This document shows, in pieces, positions 20,901 through 33,200 of a DNA stretch of 64,000 nucleotides. Location of the stretch: assembly GCA_036768485.1 (NCBI GenBank), contig JAVLUZ010000513.1, positions 420,272 to 484,271 of the forward strand, read 5' to 3'. Each line of letters starts with the position of its first letter. The first letter of the stretch is position 1. The notes under the pieces were generated by a model. It had not been told where the DNA came from and did not search any database. It saw only the letters and a list, made by a program, of their open reading frames with translations. Origin of the DNA: Mermis nigrescens (lineage: Eukaryota > Nematoda > Enoplea > Mermithida > Mermithidae). Made by a program: the position numbers and the translations under genes.

Positions 20901-22568
20901 AAAACGGACGCTTGCCAAGCTTATGTTGAACAGTTTTTGGGGCAAGGTGAGAAAATTCTATTCCGGTTTTTATTTTGACACCAAATTTCCTTTACTACAT
21001 ACTAGTTAAATTTGGTAAAATATACAGTTTTTCGTTATGATTATCTTTTGTGTAATAATTTTTTCAATGTATTTCCGCATAAAATTTGGATAAATGGTAT
21101 CTAGACTCCCCATATGTTGTATTTTTATAAGTGTGTCGTCGATTTAGAGTATTAATTTTTTGTTGAGCGTCACAAAACATTTTTTAATATTTATAACAGG
21201 TTTCTTCTTGAAAATTTGGTTGAAAGCACTTAGATTTTGTGATTTTTAATCAGTTTTGCATTAATTTTGCTAAGATAAAAGGTTTTAGCTAGACTCAATG
21301 AATATTGCTTTTTTTATGCCGATTTTGTTGGAGTAGTTTAAGACGTTCAAGTGTTTTTTACGTTTTAACTAATTTTTCTACCATTTATATAGCATTTTTT
21401 GCGCTTAATTCGGATGCCTAAACTTTAAACTTTTTTAATAAACATACATATGTGGTTTGATGCATTTTTCTAGAATTTATGTTACACTTTCACAACATAC
21501 TCTTTAGATTTAGCATTCTTTTATTTATTTTTCTCTTTATTTTGTTTCCAGTTGTTATTTTAGCTTTTCATATGATAAATGCATTTATAGCAATAATTTT
21601 GGATTTACGAGTATATTCTGAAATATTGTGTTTCTTGTTGATTTTGTGTCAATTTTGTCTGAATCAAAAATTTTTTTGTACGTGATTTTGCATTTTTCTA
21701 GCGTTTGTATAAGATTTTGGCAGCTAAATAAAAACTCATTTTTGCTTGTTTGCCGAATTTGCTGAAATACAAAATTTTATTTCATTTTTATACTATTTTC
21801 TAACATTTTATATTGTAAATATCTAAGCTTTTTAAAAATTTCACGCTTTTCAAGTTTGGTCAAAGGAACAACCTGCCTAAGACGGTGTATTTTACTGACC
21901 CTGCAAAGTATTTTGCCCACGTGTTCAATCCAGCCGATACAATCACAGCAATTCACATGATAAGCAAAGAAATGATTGGCGTCACCTACAAACAACACGA
22001 CGATTTTGTTGACGCCATGGGCAATACAAATCCCGTTATTGCCGCCTATACAACCGCACAAGCTCGTTTGAAGCTTTACTCTTACATCGAAAAACTTGAC
22101 AAAAGAGTGTTATATTTCGATACTGACAGTGTCGTTTACATTTCGAACTTAAACTGTGAGCTAGAGTACTGCGTACCTATCGGCGCCTATTTAGGCAAAA
22201 TGACTGACGAACTTTGAGATTTTGGCGACGGATCCTACATTACTGAATTCTGCAGCGGCGGACCTAAAAACTATGGATACAGTGTTTTCAGCACGAAGGA
22301 CCAAAAGGAATATTTTGTAAATAAAGTTCAAGGTATAACTCTGTCTTATCTGACTTTAAAGCGCGTAAATTTTATTTCACTTCGTCGCTTTGTACATGTA
22401 TTTGTAAAGAAAAATTGTAAGAACGAAATTTCTGTCGTGTCTTCGCATATTCAACGTAAACGCGAAGGTCGTAAAGTCATTACAAAATTGATGCCGAAAA
22501 AATTTCGCATCGTGTATGATAAACGCGTTGTTCGCCGCAATTTTAGTACTATACCCTATGGATATTGA
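14944..22568 (+). pseudogene. protein-primed DNA polymerase B with OTU-like N-terminus (alpha), nine exons, decayed
   Basis: Inferred exons: 14944-15828, 17270-17695, 17755-18177, 18234-18493, 18549-19167, 19632-20047, 20409-20525, 20782-20946, 21855-22568. An N-terminal OTU-like protease region shows DNLCLARAL, GACGIPEI and HDGHYTVI. A CxxC-rich zinc region follows. Exonuclease motifs are FFDFETT, AHNAKGFDGQF and YCESDVAVL; polymerase motifs are DICSLYPF, KLMLNSFWGK and YFDTDSV. In-frame stops lie near 15594, 15680, 18879 and 22215, and two one-base shifts lie in exon 1. The intact enzyme would replicate the element from a terminal protein primer. Confidence 0.85.
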
Positions 22569-23880
22569 GTGAGTACCTTGGCATAAGCATTCGTTTGTAA
22601 ATAAAGTGTACAATTGTTTCAACTTAACATTTCAGCGAAGTCTTTGCGCTCGATCTTTTCTTTAAAAGTTTAAGGATATTGTGCATATTGAGCAAACATT
22701 TAGATTTTGTATTGAAAAAATAGTGTCAAGTTTATAATTTATGAAAAAACTACCTAGATTATTCCCAAATAGTTAAAAAATTTGCTAAATTTCTTCAAAA
22801 AGCATTTTTTTTATTGCGAGTCGGCAACTTATACTGATTATTTCCCAAAAAAAACTGAATTTTCTTGAATTTTGTGCAAAAAAGTGAAATGAATAACAGC
22901 TAAGTTTGTTTAGGTTTTTAAAATACGCAATTATTAAAATCAGAATGTCGTGCTTGAAACTGTAAAAAAATAAGGCTAGGAAAAAATTAGTAAATAGTAC
23001 GTCAGTAATTCTAGAATTTTGTAAAAAGCGGCACCTAAGGTTTCTTAAAAATTATATAAAGCGATAATATTTATTATTTTTGTTCAATTTAACTCATTCC
23101 CATCGGTTTTTCCAAGAAAACCTGCTAATTTTGTTGAATTTTGTATGAAAAAGTGATTCTGCTGTTAAAATTTTGCTGATTATGCTTTCAATGTGATAAA
23201 AAATTTAAAAAAATCGAAGATGAAGAATTGACTAAAGTTTCTGCTGAAGCAAAATACGACTTTTGAGTTCTACAAATCGTTTGGCATCTAAGTGAACGAA
23301 AATTTTATGAAATCTTTAAGTAGCAACCAAAAAGTGCATAAAATTGTATTGACATGCCTACGTTTTGGCGCCAAAGATTTTGGTAGAAACGCAAATTTTG
23401 TTTACAGTAGCGCCGAACGCTAAAAATTTTAATTAGCGTTGGTCACGCAATGAACACTTTTATTCTTTTTTATTGCCAAATTTTACTACGGCAAAGGCCA
23501 TTAGATCAACAACGTGCATTGGTATATTGTAGATTCTATGTTGGTGTTTACTGTAATAATATTGGTACATAGAGTCAACTATTGTGCCTACAACTAATGA
23601 TTAATAATGAAGTCGCACAAGTGCACAACCAAAGCTTTTGTAATAAATGCGTACACACGTGAGCCTGTGTCAGCGAAAAGCAGATGTTCAAAGTATATAA
23701 AATTGTCACTGTATCTTTTAAGCTAAAATAAAAATATAATCATGTACCAATATTTATACCCACGGGATTGCAATTAAAAATAATTTATGAGTTGACGCTT
23801 TTACAGAAAACGGAAACAAATAAAATTTGCAGGCTTTACTATAAACGTATTTGATTCGCGCAGTCTGTTGTAACATTGTG
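22569..23880. other. AT-rich spacer with promoter-like elements for the next alpha gene
   Basis: No frame is recognised up to about 23350. From there: TTTGGCGCCAAA (23364-23375, perfect E2F-like palindrome), a GCGTTGGTCACGCAATG motif near 23433-23452 shared with the PC4-like promoter, and TATATAAAA near 23693, upstream of the ATG at 23885. Confidence 0.4.
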
Positions 23881-23884
23881 ATGA

Positions 23885-23941
23885 CTTTCACGGATTTCCA
23901 GTTTCTCATAAGAAGAATCGCCCAAATGACGGAAGGTATGC
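23885..23941 (+). CDS. first exon of a spliced alpha gene of unknown function
   Basis: ATG about 23882-23885, 19 codons (MTFTDFQFLIRRIAQMTE), ending in a clear donor GGAAG|GTATGC in phase 1. TATATAAAA lies about 190 bases upstream. The only matching downstream exon seen in alpha is at 37577-37902, which begins in the complementary phase. The LTR element, a TIR element and the nested MITEs would then all lie in the intron between them. Coordinates may be off by a few bases. Confidence 0.4.
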
Positions 23942-25176
23942 ATCAAATCACCTTGTACCTTGATATTTTTAAATAATAATTTTCTTTATGTTCGAAAATC
24001 AGCAAATACATCGAAAATTAATTTTAGTCAAATAAAAAAATGCACGTTTTTTGAATCAACAAAATAAATTGCAATGTAATTGATTCCAGACAAGCCTTGA
24101 TTTAAATGACAAATATCTGTGCAGATAAGAATAATGGTTTCTAAGTAAAGAACTGTATTTTATAAGTTATTCAAATTAAAACCCATTGTATATAATAAAT
24201 ACTAGTAGAATACAGCGATGATCTCCAATTTTTCTGGAACAAGCAATGTATAAAAATGCTACATGTATCTAACTAACAAACTGTAAATTTATTTTATTTT
24301 TCTGCATTTTTTAAACTTTGTTGATAAATTTTAACAAAATTTTATTTTATTGTTCAGCGCATTGACTTGAGAAAAGCTGCATTTATGTTTATTGAAATGA
24401 AAATACATAGCTTGTGCTCTAAAGTCCGAATGATAGAACATGGGTTAAAGGTAACCTTAGGTTAAAGTCGGGTAAAATACAACCAAAATCTCGAGTTAAA
24501 CTCCGTTTGGTATGACAGAAAGCGGGTTAACTTTAAAAAGTCTGGTAACTTCTAGGGTTGAATGTTGGCATGGACAGAAAGCAGTGGGTTAAAAATTGTC
24601 TATATAACTTGAGATTTTTAAGCCTGCTCCTAGCAGGCTTAAATCTCGGGTTGTCTATCCTATTGTGTTACTGGTTATACATGTTTTTGATTCTGCGGAG
24701 CTCAAAAATTAATCAGTGCTGTTTCAAACTTAGAGCAAATAGAAAAACCAATGCCTACGCTATTGATCAAAATAATTTTAAAAGCTCGAATTGTTTCGAA
24801 CATTTTATACAAAAGGCGGTCACATTGATTAGATGCTGATTCATATTGAGGGATTTTTTATTTTATTTTTAATTATTTTCTTTATTTTATTTCTTTACTA
24901 ATTAATTATATTACTTTGACCACAAAAGAGCTACAGCATTACTGCATATTCCATAACATGACCATTGAACGATTCGCTTAACAGTATCTATATCAGTTCA
25001 TTACGCGTCAATCTCGGGTTAAAGCAATAAAAAGTCGGGTTGCCTAGCTTTAACCCTGGGTTAACTTAGCCGAGTTTAACCCACCTTCTGTCATACGGGT
25101 TGAATTTAACCTAAGGTTAAATTTAACCGTGGGTTATCTAACCCGAGAATTTCCGTTAATTTTAGGTTAAACTAAC

Positions 25177-25730
25177 CATATGTGGGCAGCAAGAAAATTC
25201 TGGGTGGGTGCAAGATTTTTTTGAAGGTCAAAAAATGGCCTTAAAAATGGTGGTAGGCATACGTGGGCAGCAAGAAAATTCTGGGGGGGGTGCAAGATTT
25301 TTTTAAAGGTCGAAATATGGCCTTAAAAATGGTGGTATGGCGATAAAAACACCATTTTTCGACGTTTCTCATCAAGCACTATCCATTGGCATCAAAAAAT
25401 TGCGAAAAAAACGAAAAAAATTTTCAAAAATTGAATTCTGGGGGGGGGTATTTTGATTTCTGGGGGGTATTTTGGTTTCTGGGGGTGGTGCATACCCCCA
25501 AACCCCCACGCCCAGGTGTGGTGGTAGGGCGATAAAAACACCATTTTTCGACGTTTCTCATCAAGCACTATCCATTGGCATCAAAAAATTGCGAAAAAAA
25601 ACCGAAAAAAATTTTCAAAAATTGAATTCTGGGGGGGGGTATTTTGATTTCTGGGGGGGTATTTTGGTTTTTTGGGGGGGGGGGTATTTTGGTTGGTTTT
25701 TGGTTAGTTTCACACCCACGCCCAGGTGTG
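25177..25730 (+). mobile_element. hAT-like MITE, copy 3 (outer), interrupted by copy 4
   Basis: Starts CATATGTGGGC and ends CCCAGGTGTG. Flanks AAACTAAC (25169-25176) and AAACTTAC (25731-25738) are an 8-bp duplication with one mismatch. The outer copy is broken at 25257 by another copy of the same family. Confidence 0.8.
25258..25520 (+). mobile_element. hAT-like MITE, copy 4, inside copy 3
   Basis: 263 bp, CATACGTGGGC...CCCAGGTGTG, flanked by the perfect 8-bp duplication GTGGTAGG (25250-25257, 25521-25528), which is internal sequence of the outer MITE. Confidence 0.9.
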
Positions 25731-26074
25731 AAACTTACCCACGTTCTGTCATTCGGGCCTTAGAAGTTTTACATGAAATTCCTTGATAAAATGGATTTTA
25801 CTATCTCGTCCTAATTAATGCAGACCAAAAATAATTCAGAATGTATACAAAATTTGAATTATCATATATTAATTGCATTTTCATTAGACAATAATGGTTA
25901 TTCATTTATTCTCATTTATCCTTACCCGAAATCGTAAAGCCAAAATTTATATATTTGGTAGCAATAATTTAATTTATTATTACTTTATCACATATATTTT
26001 TAGTCTAAGAATTAAGAAGTGATAAAATTTATCGAATAATTCAATTTGATGTACTTTATAAAGTCAAAACCTTT

Positions 26075-26930
26075 CTCACGGTAACCTAGTACGTCGTTAG
26101 CTTATTCAACTATTTTTATTACTTACTAATAATCAGCTAATATTATACACAATAATATTATAGAACAGTACGTACTAGTCGAGGTGACAATCCGCGTAGG
26201 TAAGTCTCGGAATAAAATCAGTTAAAAATATATTAATAAGACGCGAACACGAACAACTGTACAGCCGAGGTCAGAAAACTATCAACTAACTCTTCGACTC
26301 CGAGCTACAGAGGAAAAAAGACCCTTCGCCATGGTGCTTATCACTTTTATTTACCAATTTTGTGGGTGGGGCTAGGCTTGTTTACCTCAACTCTTATTGG
26401 TCAATTCATCTTTGTCGTGTTTAGCTAATCTATTAGCTAGTATGATTCTTCTGACTTTTACGACCCTGCGTACTTTCTACATGTAATGAATTTTACATAT
26501 TTGGAAAGGTAAATATTTTGAATTTATTCGGAGTCAAGTTTGAGTAAAATGACCCATTTTAGGTAACTTTAAGAGTAAATAAGCTTGGGGAATTTGTAAG
26601 CTATTATTCGGATTTTTCCGGTTTGGGCCAGAAGTTTAGCATTGGAGATGCTACATTTGTTGACTAGAATCGCTTTTCAATCAAGTTAGGTCATGTTTGA
26701 TCATCAAATAATAAGGGTCAAACACATTGCTTTAAAATCTTTGAGAGTAAATAAAGTCTGGGGGAAAATAAATGTACATAAGTAATCACGGAAGAATTCT
26801 AACATTGAAAGAAGAAACGGACTTTGTACCTAGCAATTATACATAGTATTTTGATAAACGCGTGATAAGTATCCACGAAAACTATTAAATATAACTATTT
26901 CTGAGAAAACTGTTTTACTCTTCCGTGACA
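26075..26930 (-). repeat. 3' LTR of the Gypsy-type element
   Basis: 856 bp, minus orientation beginning TGTCACGGAAGAG. The other edge reads CTCACGG where the partner LTR has TGTCACGG, so the terminal CA of this copy is altered. Otherwise it matches the other LTR except for two substitutions and the MITE. Confidence 0.95.
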
Positions 26931-26949
26931 CGTCCCCTGTAAAAAGAGG
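26931..26949 (-). promoter_or_regulatory. polypurine tract region
   Basis: On the minus strand a purine-rich ACAGGGGACG lies directly before the 3' LTR, in the position expected for the plus-strand DNA primer of a retroelement. Confidence 0.5.
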
Positions 26950-29601
26950 TCAAACGTCCTCGTTTGGCTTTGGCATCGTCAGGCTTCTTAACTTGTACGT
27001 ATGTCTTGGGGCAGGTTTTGGTTTGTTTGTCGTGGTTTCTGCGGCTGGTGTTGCTTGACTGTCCGTTGAAGGCTGATTGTGATGTTGAGCGTCAATGGTG
27101 GTGTCTTCATCTGATTGATTTTGGCGGGGAAAATATTTCTTGGTACGGTTCACATGAACCGTGGCAACTTTTTCTTTACCGAGATCAATTTTTATATTTG
27201 GGTATTTAACTTCAATGATACGAAACGGTCCAAGGTATGTTTGGAGGAGTTTTTTGGGGATTCCTCTATTTATCGATTCATTCTCAAGTAATATCATGTC
27301 ATCGATTTTATAGGTAGCGTTATGTATCCTACTATCATATGTCTTTTTATACCGATTTTGTGACTTTTCAATCTGTTCCTGAATTATTTTTAGGGCTGTT
27401 GAGAAGTGACGTTTGACTTCCAAGTCATATGTTTCAGCGTCAATTAAGTATAAGGGGCGTTTGTATGTTAGGGCCATATCAATGGGAAAATTTGGGTTCC
27501 GTCCATATACGAGTGTAAAGGGAGAATAGCCTGTAGTTTCGTTTTCGTGAATGTTGGTCGCAAATACTGCGTATGGTAAATGCTCGTCCCAATCCGGCTC
27601 ATTCAAATCTATGTACATTCTTATCCGTGTCGTTAGTGTTTGATTGGCTCTTTCTACTTCTCCATTGGCTATCGGGTGATATGCGGTGGTGTGGATTTTC
27701 TTTGTCTTAAATAGTTGTGTAATTTCAGTCATTAATTCTGAGGTGAAATTGCTGCCTCTGTCTGATTGTAGGATTGCGGGAGCGCCATGTCGGCAGATTA
27801 TTTGAGTAATAAATAGCTTAGCTATTGTTTGTGCTGTAATATTTGGTGTGGCATAAGCTTCGATGTATTTCGTAAAATAATCTATAAATACTACTACGAA
27901 TTTGTTTCCCGCTTCTGTCAGATTCAGGGGTCCGAGGCAGTCTACTGCGATTCGGTGAAATGGACCAACACAAGTAATCGGTTTGAGATTTGCCAAGATT
28001 TTCCTCCGTATGGGTTTGTTTCGTTGACATTTATCGCATGTTTTACAGTATTTAAATACGTCTTTGTGCATGTTTTCCCAAAAATACTTTTTTGTAATCA
28101 GACTAAGGGTTTTTCGAGTGCCAAAATGTCCAGCAAGCTCATCGTCATGGTAAGTGTAAATGATCAAATTCTTTAATTTCTCAGGAACGACAATTTTCTT
28201 TGTATTTTCGTCCGCCTTGTACAAAATGTCATTCTCAACAACATAACCTTTTTCTGGTTCAGCTTTCTCAAAATGTGGTTTCAATGTATCATCTTGTTTT
28301 TGGAATTCAGTTATGTTTATCTTCGGATATTCTTCGATTTCCTCGTTATTTAGACCATCTATGTACGTGCCTCTTAGCTCACAAATTACGGTGTTGATTA
28401 ATCTTTCTTGTGTATCGTATTCATCAATGTCAAAGCATTGATTTTCTTTAGCATTTGGCAATCGCGATAATGCATCAGCATTTTGGTTTTTGATTCCTTT
28501 TCTTGGTTCAACATTAATTCTTATTCCTGCTAAGGCGAGTCCCCATCGAGCAATTCTTGCTGAGGGATTTGGCTTTTCTATGACGGATTTGACGGCAATA
28601 TGGTCAGTTTCAACTTTAACTTCTTGTTGATACAAGTATGGGCGAAAATATTTTATGAATTCAACTACTGCTAACGTCTCTAATTCGGTAACTGGGTAGT
28701 TCTTTTCTGCCTTTTTTAATGTTCTACTAGCGAAAGCTATGGGGTGTTCTTCCTCATTTTCTTGGATTTGTGATAAAACTGCTCCTATTCCATTGTATGA
28801 GGCATCCGTTTGTAAAATAAATGGTTTGGTAAAATCAGGGTGTTTTAGGATTGGTGGTTTGATGAGTTTTTCTTTAAGTTCGTTGAATGCATTTTCTTGT
28901 TCTGGTCCCCATTGGAATGCATTTTGCTTTCTCAGTAATTTATTGAGGGGTTCAGCTATTTTGGAACAGTTTGCAATAAACTTCCTATAATAGGATATTA
29001 ATCCAAGGAAGGATTTAATATCTTTGACATTTTTCGGTTTTGGCATGTTTTTGATTGCTTCTATTTTCTGATCGTCGGGTAAGATTCCTTTTTCTGAAAT
29101 TTTATATCCCAGATAGTTAGTTTCCTCATGCGCAAATTTGCACTTTGAAAGGCGAAGTTTCATATTGGCATCATTTAAGCGCTTCAAAATCTTTTCTAAT
29201 CGTTCTGTTAGTTCTTCAATGTTTTTTCCGAAAATTAAAACGTCATCAAGATACACTAGGCAAATTTGCCACTGTAATCCTGATAATATTATGTCCATAA
29301 GACGGGCGAATGAGGCTGGGGCGTTGCATAATCCAAAAGGTAGATTATTAAATTCATAAAGCCCTACAGGCGACAAGAATGCTGTTTTTTCTTTGTCTTT
29401 TTCTTCTATACCTATTGTATAGTAAGCGTTTGCTTGGTCTAAAGTTGCAAAATATTTCATCCCTTTAAGCGTGTCAAGGATATCGTCGATTCTTGGTAAT
29501 GGGTATACATTCTTTTTAGTTACTGTGTTGAGTCCTCGAAAATCAATGCACATTCTATGTTTTCCGTCTTTTTTCTTACTAGGACTACATTTGTGGACCA
29601 T
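26950..29601 (-). pseudogene. pol: reverse transcriptase, RNase H and integrase (Gypsy-type)
   Basis: An 883-codon open frame. The reverse transcriptase starts at DGKHRMCIDFRGLN and has the active site YLDD. RNase H shows ILQTDASYNG, TELETLAVV and TDH. The integrase has a HHCC-type zinc region (YHDDELAGHFG, CDKCQ), then the catalytic triad in AVDCLGPL, LQSDRGSNF and NGEVERANQ, and a GPFRI/chromatin-facing tail. The frame lacks the first part of the reverse transcriptase, which lies one frame away at 29520-30296. The two meet at an A-AAA-AAG heptamer (29568-29574), so the break is either a one-base loss or a -1 shift site. Confidence 0.9.
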
Positions 29602-30296
29602 GGTGAAGAACTAGGTCGGATTATACCTTTGTCTTCGAGTTTCCTTATTTCTTGCGTTATTATCTCTTTTTCCTTAGGAGATGTTCGGAAGGGGTATTTT
29701 CGAATTGGTGTGTTGTTTCCCGTGTCAATCGTGTGCCGTATTAAGTTGGTTCGTCCCGAATCCATTTCATCTCGGGCGTATAAATTTGGAAATTTAAGTA
29801 GTGTGTTGATGATTTTCTGCCGTTCTGTTTGAGTGAGATTTGGTGATATATTTGCGTTTTCTTCAATCCATTTATCTGCTTCAACTTCGTTAATTATGTT
29901 TGTATCAGTGTTGCAATCTTGATTATTTGTTTGTATGTAAATGGTTCCAAGATGAATATTTTCGCGCAATTTAATATCATAGGATCTTGGGTTCATAACT
30001 TGGACAGGTATTAAGCCATCTTTTGTAGTACAAATGACGTTAGCAAATTGTAAATCACTTTCATATTGATATTTTTTAGGTGTAAATACTACAACTTTAT
30101 TTTCGGGATACAGAATAGGTGTTTTAGCATATATAATGCCAGTAGATCGTGCGGGTACTAGTTCGTCGCGAGCTAGTATTACTGTACTTATGTTCTCAGG
30201 TGGGCTGTAGTTCATGCCCTCGCATAGGATAGGTATTTGACGGAGACATATCGTGAATTTCTTCCAATTAAGTTGTATATTTGGAAATCTTCCCAA
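29520..30296 (-). pseudogene. pol: protease-to-reverse transcriptase linker and RT N-terminus
   Basis: A 258-codon open frame. Its C-terminal part has the RT finger region (IRKYPFRTSPKEKE, GIIRPSSSPWST, VVLVRKK) that belongs directly before the 26950-29601 frame. Its N-terminal edge overlaps the protease frame (30212-34027), which seems to continue into it by another -1 step near 30290. Thus protease, this linker and the main pol frame are each one frame apart. Confidence 0.8.
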
Positions 30297-33200
30297 AAAT
30301 TAGTTCCTAAAATCAATTCTGCAGAGCATTCTCTTTGTATGTAAACGACGATTGTTTCATGTACGTCAGCTACTTTTATGCTAATTAGGGTAGAACCTAT
30401 GACAGGTATTATTTGTCTATTTGCTGCTACAGGCTGAATATTCGTTGAGTGTATTCTCAAATTCGGGATCGTATTGGCAACTTTTTCGTCTAAGAGAGAA
30501 AATACTGCTCCTGTGTCTATCAGTGCTCGTACCTTTACACAGTTATTTATTATTGCTTCAATATGTGGAGTTTGCGTGATTTTGCTATTAATAGCCGTTA
30601 TTTGCACAGTTGATTCATGACGTTCTGAGGGAGTTTTTGTCCAAGTTACTTTATTTATTTTTCGATATTTTCGTTCTTTTTGCTTTCCATTTTTTATTTT
30701 TAATATCCTCCAGAGTGCATTTCCTAATGTTTCGTTGGTTGGTCTGGTTGAGGGTAGAAAAGTGGTGCTTGTTTTCTTTTTCCGATTTAAAATATATAAA
30801 TATGCGAAATATCCGATGATTAGAGCCGCAAGAATTATCAATAAGAGATTTATCAATAATTGAATTGGTCCTTTTAGCAGCGTTCCGAAATTAGAAGTAA
30901 AACTAGATTGAGTTCCTTCAATGACATTCTCTATTGCGGTTCCTGCACCTATTAGAGCGTTTTTAACGCCAGTCCCTGCTCCAGACAAAGCTTCATATAT
31001 GGTATCTGGCTGTAATGACATCATAGAAGTATACTGTATCAGGCGATGCATTGCTTTCTGTAAGAGTTCAGTTTTATATAAATAATTTCGAAAAAGTCCG
31101 AAAGTAGGTTGACCCACAGCTAATCGGTCGTGAAAAACTGAGGGGGTATTGAATTGAAACAGAGTATTATTATCTTCCCAACTTAATTCTAGAGGGATTT
31201 CAGAAACATGTGTTATTCCAGAGCTTGTGATCCATTTGTCCTTATATCTAAAAATTTCTATTTTCTTGTGCAAACAATTTACTGTTTCGGAAAAATGGAC
31301 TAAATCTATGCTTCCTGGAAGCGAAAACCATAATTTTCCATCATATTCGACCGGCAAGTACTTATAACATGTGTCATTTACTTTATGTTCCGCATAAATT
31401 CTAGTCACATTTACTTTTCTGCAGCTCCATACCGTTAAAATTTCTCCGGTGAATTCGGCAATAATGTCGGTCCTACGGAAAAATGCACGCGCTCCTACTG
31501 TAGGATCTAGATATAAAAGCTGCCAAATGACATCGATGTGACGCTGTAATTGCTTACACAGTTCTAGCCAAATTCTACGGAAAGCACTGACTTCACCCTG
31601 TAAAATTCTATACTCCAAATAATTTAGCTTAGAATTTACTGGATCGTAAAAGATAGTCCTATTCAATTTAGCCGATTCTTGTAGAACTTGCTTAGATGTA
31701 AAAGCGTAAATCCTTACTAATATACCTTGCTCGGTGCTAAATGCTTGTTCGATAGTGCTGCATTTTGCAAATCGGTTGCGGATGACAAACGCAGATTGCA
31801 ATGCATCTACAATTACGTAAGGTAGACTTATTAGTGCTGAGTAAGTTCCTTTTAGTACATAAGGGCACACTTCTCTAAATATCTCACCATCCCAAACGAC
31901 AGTACTTTCTGTCATTTTACAGTTTCCATATATAGGTCTACAGCTACTTAAATCACCTAAATCCGACATAAGCGTATCACCGTCCCAACTTGCTACTGTT
32001 CCTTCTTCAATTATGAAGTTAGAAACTGATGAACACACTTGTTTACAGCACCAGCTAAATTGTACGCTTAGCCGAAAATTCGTTGACCAAAAGCCATGTT
32101 CGTCTTTTTCTAATCTATCGCTCATATATTTTTTCCTACTGTACGAATCTTTACATACATCATGCAGAATAGGGAACGTATGTGATTCATCGGAAATCAT
32201 CCCTTTAGATCCGAAAAATCCAGTAAAAGTGCAAACAGAGCGAGTTAGAATCATACATTTTATGGCCTTAGTGTTTTTAGGGATAAAACGTGGGACATAA
32301 ATTGTAACATTTTGCTTTTTCGGTTGTACCAAAAGATCTTCCGGTAAAGAGCATTGAACAGTACGTGGGAGGCTTACTGGATGTCCACTCCTACTAGTAC
32401 CACAAATCTGAAATTCAGTTTTGCATTTTAAAGGCAATACGCAAAACATGTATATGATTAAATATAAACGCTGTGCCATTAAGATTGAATATAAACGTCG
32501 CATAACTGAAATCAAATTCAAACGTCGCATCACTGAGAGTAAATAAGAACTTTGCATTGAGATTAAATATGAATATGGCAGCACTGAGATTATATACTTA
32601 TAATATCGCTTAATCAATGATAAATGGAAGTCATAAATCACTTTAATCACGCTGCTCCTTTTAATTTTCGCCGTTTCACTTTCATCGTCTTCACACTTTT
32701 TCGTCGTCGGAACTTTCTGCAAAAATTCTTTGTAATTCGCTTTTTCAAAAATACATCCTAGGAATAACATTGCCCACTTTATTTTTTTACGATTTTTAAT
32801 CGTACTGAAATGCATTCTAGTGTCTTTATCGACTTGCTTTTTGTTATTTTTGACAAATTCTCCACAACATTGGAAAGAGATGGCGTCAACTCTTAAGCTT
32901 TCCTTATTTTTCTTTTCATAATTTTCCAAAAATAATGATAGATTCAGTATCACGTAAGAGACTAACAAATCGATCATGCACGATAATTTTGAATAGATCA
33001 CCGTCTTTAATTTACGAGTTTTTCTTGAAAAACTTATAAATGTAAGTAAATAATACCGTGAAATCAATAAAATTTCATGCGATACTATTGCATGCATGCA
33101 AACGTACAAAAATTCAGATATTAAAGAATGAATCGTGGTTAATTTGAGACATTTAAGCTTCAATGTTTTACAATATGCTTGAATATGAAGCAAATATCTT

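Larger units (their letters stand above)
24427..25757. mobile_element. non-autonomous TIR element rich in GGTTAA motifs
   Basis: The two ends are inverted: CCGAATGATAGAAC at 24428-24441 and its near complement GTTCTGTCATTCGG at 25743-25757. The interior repeats variants of GGTTAAA and of a 'TATGACAGAAAGCGGGTTAA' motif in both orientations, plus an 11-bp stem hairpin at about 24618-24641. No coding capacity. The flanks do not give a clear target duplication. It carries a nested pair of MITEs near its right end. Confidence 0.55.
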
